64,000 bases of DNA from Marinifilum caeruleilacunae (GTDB lineage: Bacteria > Bacteroidota > Bacteroidia > Bacteroidales > Marinifilaceae): positions 531 through 64,530 of the forward strand of contig NZ_RZNH01000004.1 in the NCBI RefSeq assembly GCF_013141825.1. The letters are read 5' to 3'. The notes under the pieces were generated by a model. That model made no database searches. It was not told where the DNA came from and saw only the letters and a list, made by a program, of their open reading frames with translations. Shown here in pieces: positions 14,401 through 19,556 of the stretch. The position numbers and the translations under genes are program-made. The number at the start of each line of letters is the position of its first letter. The first letter of the stretch is position 1.

Positions 14401-17400
14401 GCATCAACATTTTGTACAATATCTGTAATTTGAGAAATAATTGGTGCTTCGTCATCAACAACGGTTACCTGGAAAGTTCTGGTGCTGGTATTCACTCCAT
14501 CGCTTGCAGTCCAAACCACACGATTGGTTCCTGTTTCAAAAACCACATTATTCAGAGTTGTTGCAACTACTGGCATTCCTCCATTAATTGTATAGGTTTG
14601 ACTAGTTACAGCACAATTATCTGTAATACTTACATCAAACTCACCATTTTTTGCAGTATAACCACAATCGGTATCTGTTCCCCTGTTTTTATTTGTAGTT
14701 GCAGAAATAATTGGTGCTTGGTTATCCACAACAGTAATTGTAAAAACAATCGAACTCGCTGCTATATTGCCACTTGCATCCTTAGCCGTCCAGGTAACCA
14801 GGTTATCTCCCTTATTTAAATGTTGAGAAGCCAGACTTCCATTTCCACTTAAATCTGTTGCTCCACTTACTGTATAGGATAAAATTTCACCTCCACAATT
14901 ATCTGCTACAATAGGATCAAATTCAGCTCCATTTACAGTATAAAAGCAATCACCAGAATTGGTATTCACTGATTTTGAAATCGTTCCGGAAGTTGCCGTA
15001 ATCACTGGGGCAGCATTATCAGCAACAGTAACATTCGTTGTACAAGTGCTGAGATTTCCCTCTTCGTCCTTTACTGTTAAAGTCACCTCATTTACGCCAA
15101 TCTCAGAGCAACTAAATGAAGTTTTGCTCAATGACAAGATCAAGTCTTCGGGTGCTGTACAATTATCCGATGAATTATCATTAACATCTTCGGGAAGTAA
15201 ATTGGCCAGTCCCGACTCATTTAAATAGATCGTAACTGTTTTGCATGATGCAACTGGTGCTTCGTTGTCGCTTACGCTCACTACAAAAGAACAAACTGCA
15301 CTTGTATTTCCAGCTTCATCGCTTAATGTATAAGTTACTGTAGTGTTGCCAGTTGGGAATGATGTTCCCGGTGTGTGCGATTTATTCCATGTTAATGTTC
15401 CGCTGCAATTATCGCTACCTGTTGGCTCAGTCCAATTTACAAGTGCTGTACTAACACCAGGATTTGTATTTACAGAAATATCCTCAGGGCAATTACTTAT
15501 AATAGGCTTCTGATTATCTGCAACTGTAACCGTAAAATTACACGCTTCGCTTACATTTCCTTTTTCGTCGGTAACTGTGTAAGTTACAACCGTTTCACCC
15601 ACCGAAAACTCATCGCCCGGTTGGTGAGATTTTGTCCAAACCAAATTGTCTGCTGATGTACAATTATCGCTGGCTAATGGTTCTGTCCATGATACATTTG
15701 CAGTACATACACCTGCATCACTTGTTCTTAGAATATTCGAAGGACAATTCTGAACAACTGGTTTTTCAATATCATTTACGGTAATTGTAAAGCTATTCGA
15801 AAACTTATTGCCCGCTGCATCTGTTGCCTCATAACTAATCGTGCTTAGTCCAACAGGAAATTGAGAACCATTGGAAAGTCCTGCTGTTTGTGAAATACTA
15901 TGTCCCGAGCAATTATCATTGGAACTTGGCTCTATCCAACTCACCAATGCTCCACACTCTCCTGCATCATTGCTTACAGTAATATTTTCCGGCAAATTTA
16001 TTATCGTCGGATCTTCAGAATCTACTATAGTAATGGTAAAACTCTCCTGTGTTGTCAATCCTGAAGCATCTGTGGCAGTATAGGTAATGGTAGATTCTCC
16101 AATAGGAAAGCTTGATCCACTTGTTAACCCTGCTGTTTGAGCAATACTATGCCCACCACAATTATCAACAGAAGTAGGTGCTGTCCAGCTCACTATGGCT
16201 CCACACACTGCATTATCATTCGATTGATTCACATTTGCAGGCATATTCAGAATGCTTGGATTCTGATTATCTGCTACTGCAATCGTAAAACTTTCAATTG
16301 AAGTTCTACCTGCATTATCGATTGCCGTATAAGTTATCGTAGTTACACCTATAGGAAAAAGTGAACCATTGGGAAGGCCTGCCGTTTGTGAGATACTATG
16401 TCCAGAGCAATTATCATTGGAACTTGGCTCTATCCAACTCACTAATGCTCCGCACGATCCATTATCATTATTTACTGATATATTTGCAGGTAAATTTACA
16501 ATCTCAGGATCCTGAGAATCGACCAAAGTAATTGTAAATGTGCAAGAAGCCTGATTTCCACTTTCATCCTCGGCATAAATACTTACACTTTGCGTAGCTC
16601 CATGCCCACCACCTATTAAAGTTCCAGCAGCAGGATTCTGACTATAGGTAATATTCCCTTCAATGCTGCAATTGTCAGTAGCCGTTACACTCAAAAGAGT
16701 TTTATAATCTGGCAGTAAGGCATCACATGAATTATTGGTCATCTCAAGGTTTTGATCACCTGGGCAATTTGAAAATTCAGGCGCCTTTTCATCATTCACT
16801 GTAATCGTGTAAGACCATTGCGCAGTATTTCCGCTGGCATCTTCGGCTGTCCAAATAATATTGTTGATCCCTTTGGGCAGAGCAACACCATTTAAGCTGG
16901 TTGTATTATCTGTTCCTACTGTCGCACCAGCATTTATGGAATAAGTAAGTCGTATTACACCACAGTTATCGGTGTATGATGTTGGATCATAGGAGTTATC
17001 TGCAATCGTATACTCACAAGCAGAACCTGAAGTAGCAACATCAGCATTGGTTGCAGCTCCACTTATCGATGGGTTGATATTATCTAAAACAGTAACAACT
17101 GCTGTACATGAACCTGAATTTCCTTCTCCATCAAATACCGTTAATGTTACATTATTTTCACCCAAATCGCTGCAAGTAAATGCAGATTTACTTAAGGTTC
17201 TATTTGTAATACCACAATTATCCGATGATGAATTGTCAACATCGGCAGGAACTATACTTGCATTCCCCGAACCATCCAAATAAACATTTATATTCTTGCA
17301 GATGGCAGTAGGATTTTCATCATCAACAACAATTTCAACCTGTTGATCAACTACACATCCCTGATCGCTAACAGCAACTAATGTATACTGGGTATCCGAA

Positions 17401-17972
17401 ATAATATTAGCAACATATGGCAAGTTGTCAATTTTACTTGTTTTAGGACTGTCCCATATTTCGATCCGTTCGGCTCCTTCCGCCGTAGCGGTAATAGTAA
17501 AGTCATCCCCTGAACAAACAGATAACAGAGGATTGGTCAAAGTCAAGTTTGTTGGAAGTGGATGAACAGTAATGGATTGAGTCGTTGCATCAACCGGAAG
17601 ATATGTTCCAAATCTATCCTGAACACTTTCAAGTGCGTAAACCGTAGTTACAGCAGGATTAATTGGAATTGCGTCTCCACCATAGCTTGGACTTTCAGGG
17701 TCTCCATCACTATTGTAATCCGCAATCTCTATTGAGGTAGTGCCTTCCTTATAAACAACTGTATAGGGTCCGACGCTAGCTCCAATAATAATCTGTAGAC
17801 TCGTGCCGTCACCAGCACAAATATCAGCATCACCTTTATTGGTTATAAAAGCATCTTGAGACATTACATTTTGAGAAATCCCAAAACTTAGAATAAATAA
17901 AACAATTAAAAACTTAAATCTTTTAGGAAAATGTGTCTTCTGATTTAATTTCGAGGGTAAAAATGTTGCCAT
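1..17972 (-). CDS. Giant secreted multi-domain protein (HYR, 80-aa repeat and Calx-beta domains), 3' end beyond window
   Basis: A single minus-strand frame is open from an ATG at 17972-17970 to the window edge (5,990 codons). I read it through and saw no in-frame stop; the frame at the left edge is the one predicted from the start. Residues 1-39 form a signal peptide (hydrophobic FLIVLFILSFGISQ, then NVMSQ). Residues about 40-215 look like two Ig/PKD-like modules. From about 215 to 4,180 come HYR-type domains, recognisable by DNC cores, TWTAxDxxGN strands and TVxDxxxPxI linkers. Ten tandem 80-residue units lie within this (about 3,170-3,970). From about 4,180 to the edge come three DDSxEGT modules and then Calx-beta domains ending GTITDND/DDD. 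Giant HYR/Calx-beta proteins of Bacteroidota are usually cell-surface adhesins exported by the type 9 system; the C-terminal signal needed to prove that is not in the window. Calx-beta domains often bind calcium. Product class is secure; function is inferred. Confidence 0.9.
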   Translation of the reverse strand, partial: MATFLPSKLNQKTHFPKRFKFLIVLFILSFGISQNVMSQDAFITNKGDADICAGDGTSLQIIIGASVGPYTVVYKEGTTSIEIADYNSDGDPESPSYGGDAIPINPAVTTVYALESVQDRFGTYLPVDATTQSITVHPLPTNLTLTNPLLSVCSGDDFTITATAEGAERIEIWDSPKTSKIDNLPYVANIISDTQYTLVAVSDQGCVVDQQVEIVVDDENPTAICKNINVYLDGSGNASIVPADVDNSSSDNCGITNRTLSKSAFTCSDLGENNVTLTVFDGEGNSGSCTAVVTVLDNINPSISGAATNADVATSGSACEYTIADNSYDPTSYTDNCGVIRLTYSINAGATVGTDNTTSLNGVALPKGINNIIWTAEDASGNTAQWSYTITVNDEKAPEFSNCPGDQNLEMTNNSCDALLPDYKTLLSVTATDNCSIEGNITYSQNPAAGTLIGGGHGATQSVSIYAEDESGNQASCTFTITLVDSQDPEIVNLPANISVNNDNGSCGALVSWIEPSSNDNCSGHSISQTAGLPNGSLFPIGVTTITYTAIDNAGRTSIESFTIAVADNQNPSILNMPANVNQSNDNAVCGAIVSWTAPTSVDNCGGHSIAQTAGLTSGSSFPIGESTITYTATDASGLTTQESFTITIVDSEDPTIINLPENITVSNDAGECGALVSWIEPSSNDNCSGHSISQTAGLSNGSQFPVGLSTISYEATDAAGNKFSNSFTITVNDIEKPVVQNCPSNILRTSDAGVCTANVSWTEPLASDNCTSADNLVWTKSHQPGDEFSVGETVVTYTVTDEKGNVSEACNFTVTVADNQKPIISNCPEDISVNTNPGVSTALVNWTEPTGSDNCSGTLTWNKSHTPGTSFPTGNTTVTYTLSDEAGNTSAVCSFVVSVSDNEAPVASCKTVTIYLNESGLANLLPEDVNDNSSDNCTAPEDLILSLSKTSFSCSEIGVNEVTLTVKDEEGNLSTCTTNVTVADNAAPVITATSGTISKSVNTNSGDCFYTVNGAEFDPIVADNCGGEILSYTVSGATDLSGNGSLASQHLNKGDNLVTWTAKDASGNIAASSIVFTITVVDNQAPIISATTNKNRGTDTDCGYTAKNGEFDVSITDNCAVTSQTYTINGGMPVVATTLNNVVFETGTNRVVWTASDGVNTSTRTFQVTVVDDEAPIISQITDIVQNVDAGKCEAVVSWTEPDFSDNCPGVSMSRIQGLPSGSIFYPGTYKIIYRAIDAVGLVTDMSFNVTVEDQTPPVVNCPSSTELSPFVRNADNGVCFYTVQGSEFNPTVSDECNVLVTNSFDGTSTLEGKQIPTGVHEIIWTATDGINSSTCSIFVTVEDHQDPTYTQPLGDPANSYAYNFDTDPGQCYFTISGTDFDLGNVSDNCNTQTPTYVITKNGEEVFTGSNTLANLQLPKDNEHPYAIVWTLSDVNGNSVVSSPFNITISDNQAPSFVCYGNEIREMPTDACEYVIVGTEFDPSELVDNCDNANELTVSYTLNGESGGASTSMAGVTLTGGVHNVVWTVTDKSGNSETCSFQITVRDVSAPVITIVDDQVKDSPIDKCSYKTVGTEFDPSADDNCTTFTLVNNQNNTSTLAGFEFPVGVTIVVWKATDAAGNISTIQYQVTVNDVAKPDFTLTASASKSASANHCYYTVVGDEFDPKAIVDNCTPDNFSITNNWNGYKTLAYEQFPVGDTEVEWTVKDYFGNAQKKTITITVVDDTDPVINCPTDDYLRVVDQGQTYYTVGNGEFKPVASDNCNYTYTNNLNASSSLTGERLSPGNHAIVWTATDHSGNTTSCTVNIEIVEDLYPAITCVGDQSVSNTSGQCSYTVAGTEFDASSTTTGATLINSYNNSSSLVGAEFPQGTTLVTWTASRTIDGQDFSNSCSFYVTVRDEEFPTITAPEDITVNTNSGCRATVTLGTPIVSDNCGVDWVRNDAQSSYSLGETTVTWRVRDIHGNISSAIQKITVLDDDAPSIDCPSPSDLCRQVDEGQNYYTVNGHEFGPYYNSDCSGIKSVENDFNGTASLDGAQIPVGENTIVWTVTDNADNIATCTITVTVNNDDPPSVTCRGDSRVNTDPGVCTYTVPGTALDVSSTATLTHNIQTTDSEATPYAPNANTLQGAIFPKGTSDIIWTATDGGDVNNCCAFTITVTDNQAPVIDWPADVNLNVDAGSCIASGVDVGTPSGTDNCDAPLDLTYSRNPSGNNFDVGTTNVYWTARDARGFVVNHTQKITVVDDISPVIDCPTNTYYREFNNSQVTYYTAVGSEFRPDVDENCSLSSYRNDRNNSGNLNGVQLNIGDHAIVWTATDVSGNSDNCTVNITIVDSFDPILDCPSNLYEHTTLDACSYTHSGNTLDAQITNLSVIAGRTLVHNIQTTDSGILPYAPSNTSLNGAVFPKGITTVTWTAKQTIGGNEYSNTCSNQVVITDNVAPVIDPLPVNITVNIDPGTCISTMVLTNPIATDNCTASGDLVITNDAPTPFLIGETKVRWTVTDEAGNTTVHNQTVTVVDNEGPIISNCPSTITVQASGENCQAIANWPALAATDDCSGVKSFTSTHSPGSLFDVGTTAVTYTAIDNNDNVSICTFNVVITDVNPSISCIANQTRNTNSGNCSYLVLGNEFDPTAFSDNCTIASVVWSFTDAETGLERTGANTLSGIEIPRGSGAGATGETVITWTATDANGNETSCSFLLTIEDHEAPVIAVPGNQTRSTDFRKNYYTIQGSEFDDVTSIDNCGIVTKLVNEFNVATLAGTQLQMGENTITWYAEDDKGNRSEAKFYAYVVDTEGPYVGTAALNTTVQTSGSCEAVVNYIAPVFKDNVTADENIVVTVSPATAIPGGTFEVGITEVTYMAVDAEGNQVVHSFNITVEDNEAPTIACPLGSPFNRDADPGESYYLTQGSEFDPTANDNCTATLSNNYNNSNTLANATFPVGITDVVWTATDKAGNFSTCTIQVIVSDNEAPVIENCPDASVAKDADIGACSFEIPGAEEDPYGFSDNQGLKKLTYQIGSNPEVGSDLTTTLAGIKIPVGTDAEPTTTVVWRLYDISDNVSATCTTVFTITDVEVPKITTVANQTRNTDAGKAFYTALVADNWNPLVTDNCDVEKITYNIDNTGEVGTDLTTSIEGVQFSIGTHEVVWTATDIHGNINTGRYLVKVVDEEDPIVNCNTITVQLDADGNYNLDSDDVNALASGSSDPTGIASIQVTPNSFSCNDVGNNTVVVTVTDNHGNISSCNTAVVILEDATPPNVLCNDITIQLDVLGQASILASQLDGGSTDACGIQSVSAAKTTFDCSDVGANTVTLTVTDVNGNSASCDATVTVQDNINPIAVCNPITIYLDANGNYILTGTDIDNLSLGSSDNCNLTKTVTPNIFSCADIGANSVTLRVTDPQGNYDECSTTINVVDNTKPIVLCQNITVELDASGNASITPEQVDNGSNDACGVNLSLNKTNFDCSNIGPNTVTLTVSDNNGNSSSCDAIITIVDNIAPNAVCKDITVQLDAFGNASITTDQIDNGSTDNCSSSLTFSLDKTSFTCTDIGEQIVTLTVEDEYSNSATCTAKVMVEDNIAPNAICQNMTIQLDVNGNASISAADIDNGSNDACGIANLAIDQTNFDCNHIGANTVILTVTDNNGNVSTCEATVTIEDNVKPTAICQNITVQLDADGNASITPAMVDNGSTDACGVNLALDITNFDCNDIGANTVTLTVTDNNGNVSTCTSTVTVEDLVKPNAICKDITVQLDALGNANITANDINNNSSDACGIASISIDKSTFNCSNVGGNLVTLTVTDNNGNVSTCTSTVTVQDNIAPSAICQDITIQLDATGNASIVNADIDNGSSDNCSVASLSLSQYNFSCEHLGNNVVTLTVTDVNGNTSACDATVTVQDLIAPVAQCKDITVSLNRQGNVAVSPSQINDGSSDNCSITMEISKLELSGYVPFVTYTCSDPSTPTVYLKVTDAAGNTATCSATLTIVDDQGPTLDDLTDRTVTTDPDECSYTHGDDLWNPTDNCGTVTAMSYSLSGATIGTGNTLNGVVFNKGRTTVTWTASDDHGNNDRVTTFDVVVSDHQNPEFTSCPANMSKLASNGVTYVTVSDIPAAYYDDNCAVTKFDWELTGATTGSGTDNSPLSGTTNPLNGGDYNIGTTTLTYTVYDDAGNSALCAFTITVNASGGSIVTNKGNITTTEDKGYEDFTVILKSAPTGTVVIDVASDDSGEGTTDKNKLTFDASNWNQPQTVRVTGVNDDVDDDDIAYNISLSVNKAETDDFSGYEQATPTYVNAVNLDNDEAGVSVTVNDNSTNEDGSLGSFDVVLDTEPIQNVTITLSCDDSTEGNIQGSTILTFTPSDWSDAQTVTIKGVDDDIDDGNVIYNINTGNTSSTDPKYANLLVDNVSMTNIDDDTADFIVTPLTLTTNETAPGSGTFTVVLTTKPATDTDNYNVVINLASSDESEGTIDKSVLTFDHTDWNTPQTVTVTGVEDVLVDGDIPYSINLSVDRTSTSDPIYKDVAKVEDPPNVNVINYDNDAATISINDVSAFETNSGTTDFIFSVTHSGEQVVGSYQVSYYTQNGSAKSPSDFTAIGGLLTFDGNQLNEIKTLTLKVNGDLALEPDEAFQLVLGNVNHSGRNISIDPAGKVGTGTIQNDDTSELSISDPTITEGDSGTKQLVFNVTLSNPVELGVTVDYATVDGTATTFNGDYTAQSGTLTFVGTAGEVQTISIPIHGDEIVELDETFSVNLSNAKVDGNVDPSISISATEGVGTGTITNDDTATISIAGFTVDESIGTADFTITMDKAVQDEFTIDFATSDDSAKNGSDYTAVSNSGMTFGAGNSLVQTVSVDILDGNIVEPIEIVKGTINNKVDAKNQAVIFFGGGSSVQADGTILDNDVATVAINDMSVAESAGTATFTVTITGTVQNDFTVNYSSADDTAESPSDFTAISSTELTFGGSNNNVQTFTVDIIENNIAEATETYHINLSGLNTNGQTGISISDAQGEGEITDNDIVNLVLSGFNVTETDGSQTQNFLVSRNIASQSPISLLFSTAENTAKGGSDYSAQSNADVILIANSIANTNIPVTVLGDIIAEPTEDFTGAISLNTLNGQQVTITTATATSIINDNDEMQVRLEDKTVTETNGTQSVNYLVNTNIAAEKDVVLSFETSDGTAKTTTDYTAQTGTVVTIPAGSTSVNIPVDVLGDLVLEPQERFNGSINLSNDNSQQVNIVDANAEYTINDNDAASITIADVSVDEDVAGGLATFTVVLTGNVQDEFTVDYSTSDNASAVAGSDYTLSAGTLIFPAGSVNGTSKSFTVAINNDNLIEPTETYTITLSNITGGLVTISDAIATGTIIDNDSGTISIDDVEVSEDIASGEAVFTVSLTGTIQDELTVDFTTNDGTAHAPSDYTTVSNTLTFTAGSSNTTQSITIPIINNSVAESTENYNIDLINIVSSGNVSFADNQAEGTITDDDEVTAINLIGFTKQETNSNITRNFVASMNITAQYPVVISFTTIEGTALAGSDFTSQSEVEYTIQPGDLIVNIPVEVIGDLVNEPQESFTGKIKIVEKNGQQITLGNDTSIGIINDDDNAIVSVSGFTINESAGTAEFTIESNRTIQNAISVEFETINGTASSGSDFTAIAPTIFNFGATNPISQTVTVNLNNDDVVEPSENLIGRLSNLISNGQDISLAGEASTTEAIGTITDNDLASLSINDVIVNESDGTATFTVSQTGTVQNDYTVDYASANSTAIAPSDYTAIPTSKLTFGGLNSSSQSITVDIIGNNIAEPTEEYYINLFNLFVNAQTGISISKPQGIGTITDDDAYTISLAGFTVSETDVNANHNFVATMSGEAQENVVINFTTTNGTATAGDFIAQSSQTYTILKGTTSVDIPVVVIGDLKLESTESFTAEIEVNSANEQQITIDSGNATATGIINDNDVSEVSIAANDDEAGEPNNDGQFTVSLSNQSDVATVIAYTIGGSATADEDYTALSGSIEIPANT
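5440..17330 (-). repeat. Array of HYR/Ig-like domain repeats in the giant gene
   Basis: About 45 consecutive domain-length units (roughly 70-100 residues) share the pattern: linker TVxDNxAPxI, a (N)CP or Cys strand, D-G-x-C-x-Y/A, SDNC core, then FPxGxTxVxWTAxDxxGN. Several neighbours are near copies. The stretch 15.8-16.5 kb has three successive units with SNDNCSGHSISQTAGL-like cores, and 8.8-14 kb has many GSEFDP/LNGxxxPxG units. The repetition is at protein level with moderate DNA similarity. The unit count is by eye. Confidence 0.8.
6060..8470 (-). repeat. Ten tandem ~240-bp repeats (80-residue CxxITVQLDAxGNASI units)
   Basis: Ten consecutive units keep a period of about 240 bp: the marker encoding GN(V/S)STC recurs near 6341, 6581, 6821, 7058, 7301, 7541, 7778, 8023 and 8267. 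Each unit reads roughly AxCQNITVQLDAxGNASIT, then DNGSxDACG, FDCxxIGxNTVTLTVTD and NNGNVSTC. Each has about four Cys, which could form disulfides in a secreted protein. Two isolated relatives of the unit lie near 15.0-15.25 kb and 17.07-17.31 kb of the same gene. Confidence 0.85.
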
Positions 17973-18347
17973 ATAATTAAGTAAAATGAGTAATCTAATT
18001 GATATCTATTTGGACTTCGATTTTATCCAGCTTGCTAAAATAAAAAACGTTAACATCATATAACTTAAGATTTGTTTAATTTTTATAAAACCATTGAATT
18101 GCTTGACAAACAAAAGGCGATCATTGATCACTGAAAAATCGTTGTTAGTATCATTTCCATGATTTCGGCAAGTATGAAATTCTTGTTATAATTTACTTAA
18201 ACAGTCCTACGATCCTTTAGTACCTGATAAACAGGTAAAAGGTTACAGATTTCCTTATGGTTTTATAACATTTTGTCAAGTATTTATCAACATTCAAAAT
18301 AAGACAAGTTTTCTTCTTAAATTTGTAGAAAATCAAACTTCAGTTTC
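17973..18347. other. Divergent intergenic region, no gene seen
   Basis: AT-rich region between the giant gene and the GH53 gene. It must carry both promoters. A small hairpin, TACCTG-ATAAA-CAGGTA, lies at 18221-18237. TAAATTTG at 18318-18325 could be the -7 element for the GH53 gene. I saw no clear promoter for the giant gene and no small ORF or RNA gene. Confidence 0.6.
18318..18325 (+). promoter_or_regulatory. Possible Bacteroidota -7 box (TAAATTTG) for the GH53 gene
   Basis: Matches the TAnnTTTG consensus of the primary sigma factor of Bacteroidota and lies 22 bases before the ATG. No convincing TTTG -33 box is found at the usual spacing, so this is tentative. Confidence 0.3.
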
Positions 18348-19424
18348 ATGAGATACATCTTTCTCTTTCTTCCGATATATATTGCCCTTTTTTCGGGTTG
18401 TTCCGATAGTAATGACAATTCGGATCTGATTGAAGAACCAAAAGAGCATATGATTTCTGGAGCAGACCTTTCTTTTCTGCCACAGATTGAAGATTTAGGA
18501 TTACAATTCTATGACAATGGTGTTGAATCTGATATGCTGAGTATCCTAAAGCAACACGGATTGAATACGGTAAGAATTCGCCTGTGGCACACACCTGAAA
18601 ATCCGAATTCTTCTTTACAGACAGTGAAAGAATTTGCAAGAAGAGTAAAGGATCAGGATATGGATGTTTGGTTATGTGTACATTATTCTGACACATGGGC
18701 TGATCCGGGCCACCAGGTAACACCCGAGGCATGGACAGGTTTAGATTTTAACACACTCAAGGATAGCCTGTACAACTACACAGAAAAAATCATGCGTGAA
18801 ATTCAACCCGATTACATTCAAATTGGTAATGAGGTGAATCCGGGTTTCTTATTGCCACAAGGCGATCGTTTCGAACATCCTGATCAATTTGAAGAATTAT
18901 TGAATACAGGCATTCAAGCGGTAAGAAATCAGGATGAAGAGTGCAAAATCATGATACATTATGCCGGATATTCCGATGCCTATTCGTTCTACAATGAAGT
19001 TGATCATCTCGATTACGATATGATTGCACTATCCTATTACCCGCAATGGCACGGTAAAAACCTTACCGATTTACAGTCAAAAATCAATAATTATCAGATT
19101 CAATTCTCACGAAAAGTAATAATTGCGGAAACCGCCTACCCTTTTACTTTAAAATGGAACGATCATACCACAAATATAATTGGTGAAGCCAGTCAGTTAA
19201 TCCTTCCCGATTATCCGGCAACTCCGGAAGGACAAAAGCAATTTCTTGATAAAATAAAAGACATCTGTATCGAAACCAACAATATGGGTTTTTGTTATTG
19301 GGGAGCCGAATATGTTGCTTTTCAGGAGCCAGGAACATTACATGGTTCGAGTTGGGAAAACCAGGCACTTTTCGATTTTAACAATGAAGCACTACCAGCA
19401 GTGGAAAGTCTCAATTTAAAATAA
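18348..19424 (+). CDS. GH53 arabinogalactan endo-beta-1,4-galactanase, lipoprotein
   Basis: Predicted glycoside hydrolase family 53 enzyme, 358 aa, cleaving beta-1,4-galactan side chains such as those of pectin. Residues 1-17 are a lipoprotein signal with lipobox LFSGC (Cys18), so it is probably membrane-anchored. Family marks: GADLSFL at 38-44, RIRLW at 76-80, GNEVNPG at 160-166 with acid/base Glu162, SYYPQWHG at 229-236, and IIAETAYP at 258-265 with nucleophile Glu261. Length is normal for a single catalytic domain. It stands alone: no SusC/SusD pair, transporter or other pectinase is nearby, which is unusual for a Bacteroidota polysaccharide enzyme. Confidence 0.9.
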   Translation: MRYIFLFLPIYIALFSGCSDSNDNSDLIEEPKEHMISGADLSFLPQIEDLGLQFYDNGVESDMLSILKQHGLNTVRIRLWHTPENPNSSLQTVKEFARRVKDQDMDVWLCVHYSDTWADPGHQVTPEAWTGLDFNTLKDSLYNYTEKIMREIQPDYIQIGNEVNPGFLLPQGDRFEHPDQFEELLNTGIQAVRNQDEECKIMIHYAGYSDAYSFYNEVDHLDYDMIALSYYPQWHGKNLTDLQSKINNYQIQFSRKVIIAETAYPFTLKWNDHTTNIIGEASQLILPDYPATPEGQKQFLDKIKDICIETNNMGFCYWGAEYVAFQEPGTLHGSSWENQALFDFNNEALPAVESLNLK

Positions 19425-19556
19425 TATAAATTCATATTCAGGTTTCCCATTCTAAATAGTAAATAAAAACACAAAAGAAGACTTCAAAGTCCTTTATTAA
19501 AGCTATTTTTATCTCGTCTAAATTAAATTAGATCGATATAAAGTAGAACGAATAAA

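Noticed and set aside
166..17283. Some twenty-five plus- or minus-strand ORFs of 60-146 codons within 1-17.3 kb
   Set aside because: All are shadows of the single giant minus-strand frame. Their products are low-complexity (Cys/Ser/Ile/Val-rich) and have no family resemblance.
18113..18135. GATCATTGATC inverted repeat in the giant gene-GH53 gap as an operator
   Set aside because: Only five bases per arm, no second copy and no nearby regulator gene.
18346..18732. Minus-strand ORF of 128 codons
   Set aside because: Antisense to the GH53 galactanase, whose catalytic motifs are clear.
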